Source: Aestuariibius sp. HNIBRBA575 (lineage in GTDB: Bacteria; Pseudomonadota; Alphaproteobacteria; Rhodobacterales; Rhodobacteraceae). Taken from it: DNA of 64,000 bases. The notes beneath the pieces were generated by a model. It was not told the origin of the DNA and searched no databases. It was given only the letters and a program-made list of their open reading frames with translations. Both the position numbers and the translations under genes were made by a program. The DNA is taken from positions 1,081,501 through 1,145,500 of the forward strand of contig NZ_CP162414.1 of NCBI RefSeq assembly GCF_040932005.1, given 5' to 3'. Positions 63,959 through 64,000 of this stretch are shown here, piece after piece (the stretch's first letter is position 1; each line of letters starts with the position of its first letter).

Positions 63959-64000
63959 GCCAGGTATTCGAATCGGGCGGGCAGGGTTTCAAAACGTGTT

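Overview
The window looks like the chromosome of a marine alphaproteobacterium of the Roseobacter group (Rhodobacterales). The right half carries a conserved set typical of that group: a protein-isoaspartate methyltransferase, a TolC-type protein, a PopZ-like DUF2497 protein, a protein I recall as DUF6280, valS, and a choline-to-betaine operon. I cannot name the genus.

Bases 1 to about 34133 are one integrated mobile element, most likely an integrative and conjugative element. It sits at the 3' end of a tRNA-Cys(GCA) gene (34130-34203, minus strand), with a tyrosine integrase ending 69 bp from the tRNA. The left end of the element and its second att copy lie outside the window. From left to right it holds: the end of an AAA_13-type ATPase and hsdR of a type I restriction system; a GIY-YIG/DUF4357 protein; the anti-restriction gene ardC behind a hairpin-rich leader; an AT-rich membrane-protein cargo gene; a structured, oriT-like intergenic region; mobC, a VirD2-type relaxase and virD4; a STAND-like NTPase with C-terminal helical repeats; and a complete VirB-type secretion operon on the minus strand (virB6, a DUF4177 gene, virB11, 10, 9, 8, 5, a second transglycosylase, a VirB7-like lipoprotein, virB4, 3, 2, 1 and a leader gene). 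Next come a translationally coupled pair of DUF262 proteins (GmrSD-like), an XRE regulator, two divergent ribbon-helix-helix regulators over a repeated operator, and the integrase.

Two matching palindromes (7136-7163 and 26062-26089) lie upstream of the mobilisation genes and of the secretion operon. They suggest that one element-borne regulator controls both halves of the conjugation machinery. Anti-restriction and candidate defence cargo is placed at several joints of the conjugation backbone (start to ardC, after ardC, between virD4 and virB6, and between the T4SS and the integrase).

Bases 34571-64000 are ordinary chromosome. They hold a large RTX-type secreted protein with unusual extended repeats and poly-G tracts, then pcm, tolC and the PopZ-like gene; cobQ and a membrane protein; DUF6280 and efp; a YgfZ-like protein coupled to an MsbA-like ABC exporter; two PLP aminotransferases; a 54-residue Tat-leader-like peptide gene not captured by length-based gene calling; enoyl-CoA hydratase; valS; an ECF sigma/anti-sigma pair with a COG4315 lipoprotein; an Lrp regulator divergent from a type III PLP decarboxylase; and the choXWV transporter divergent from betI-betB-betA. 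The last block imports choline and oxidises it to glycine betaine.

All identifications come from reading the translated sequence and recognising motifs. No database search was run.
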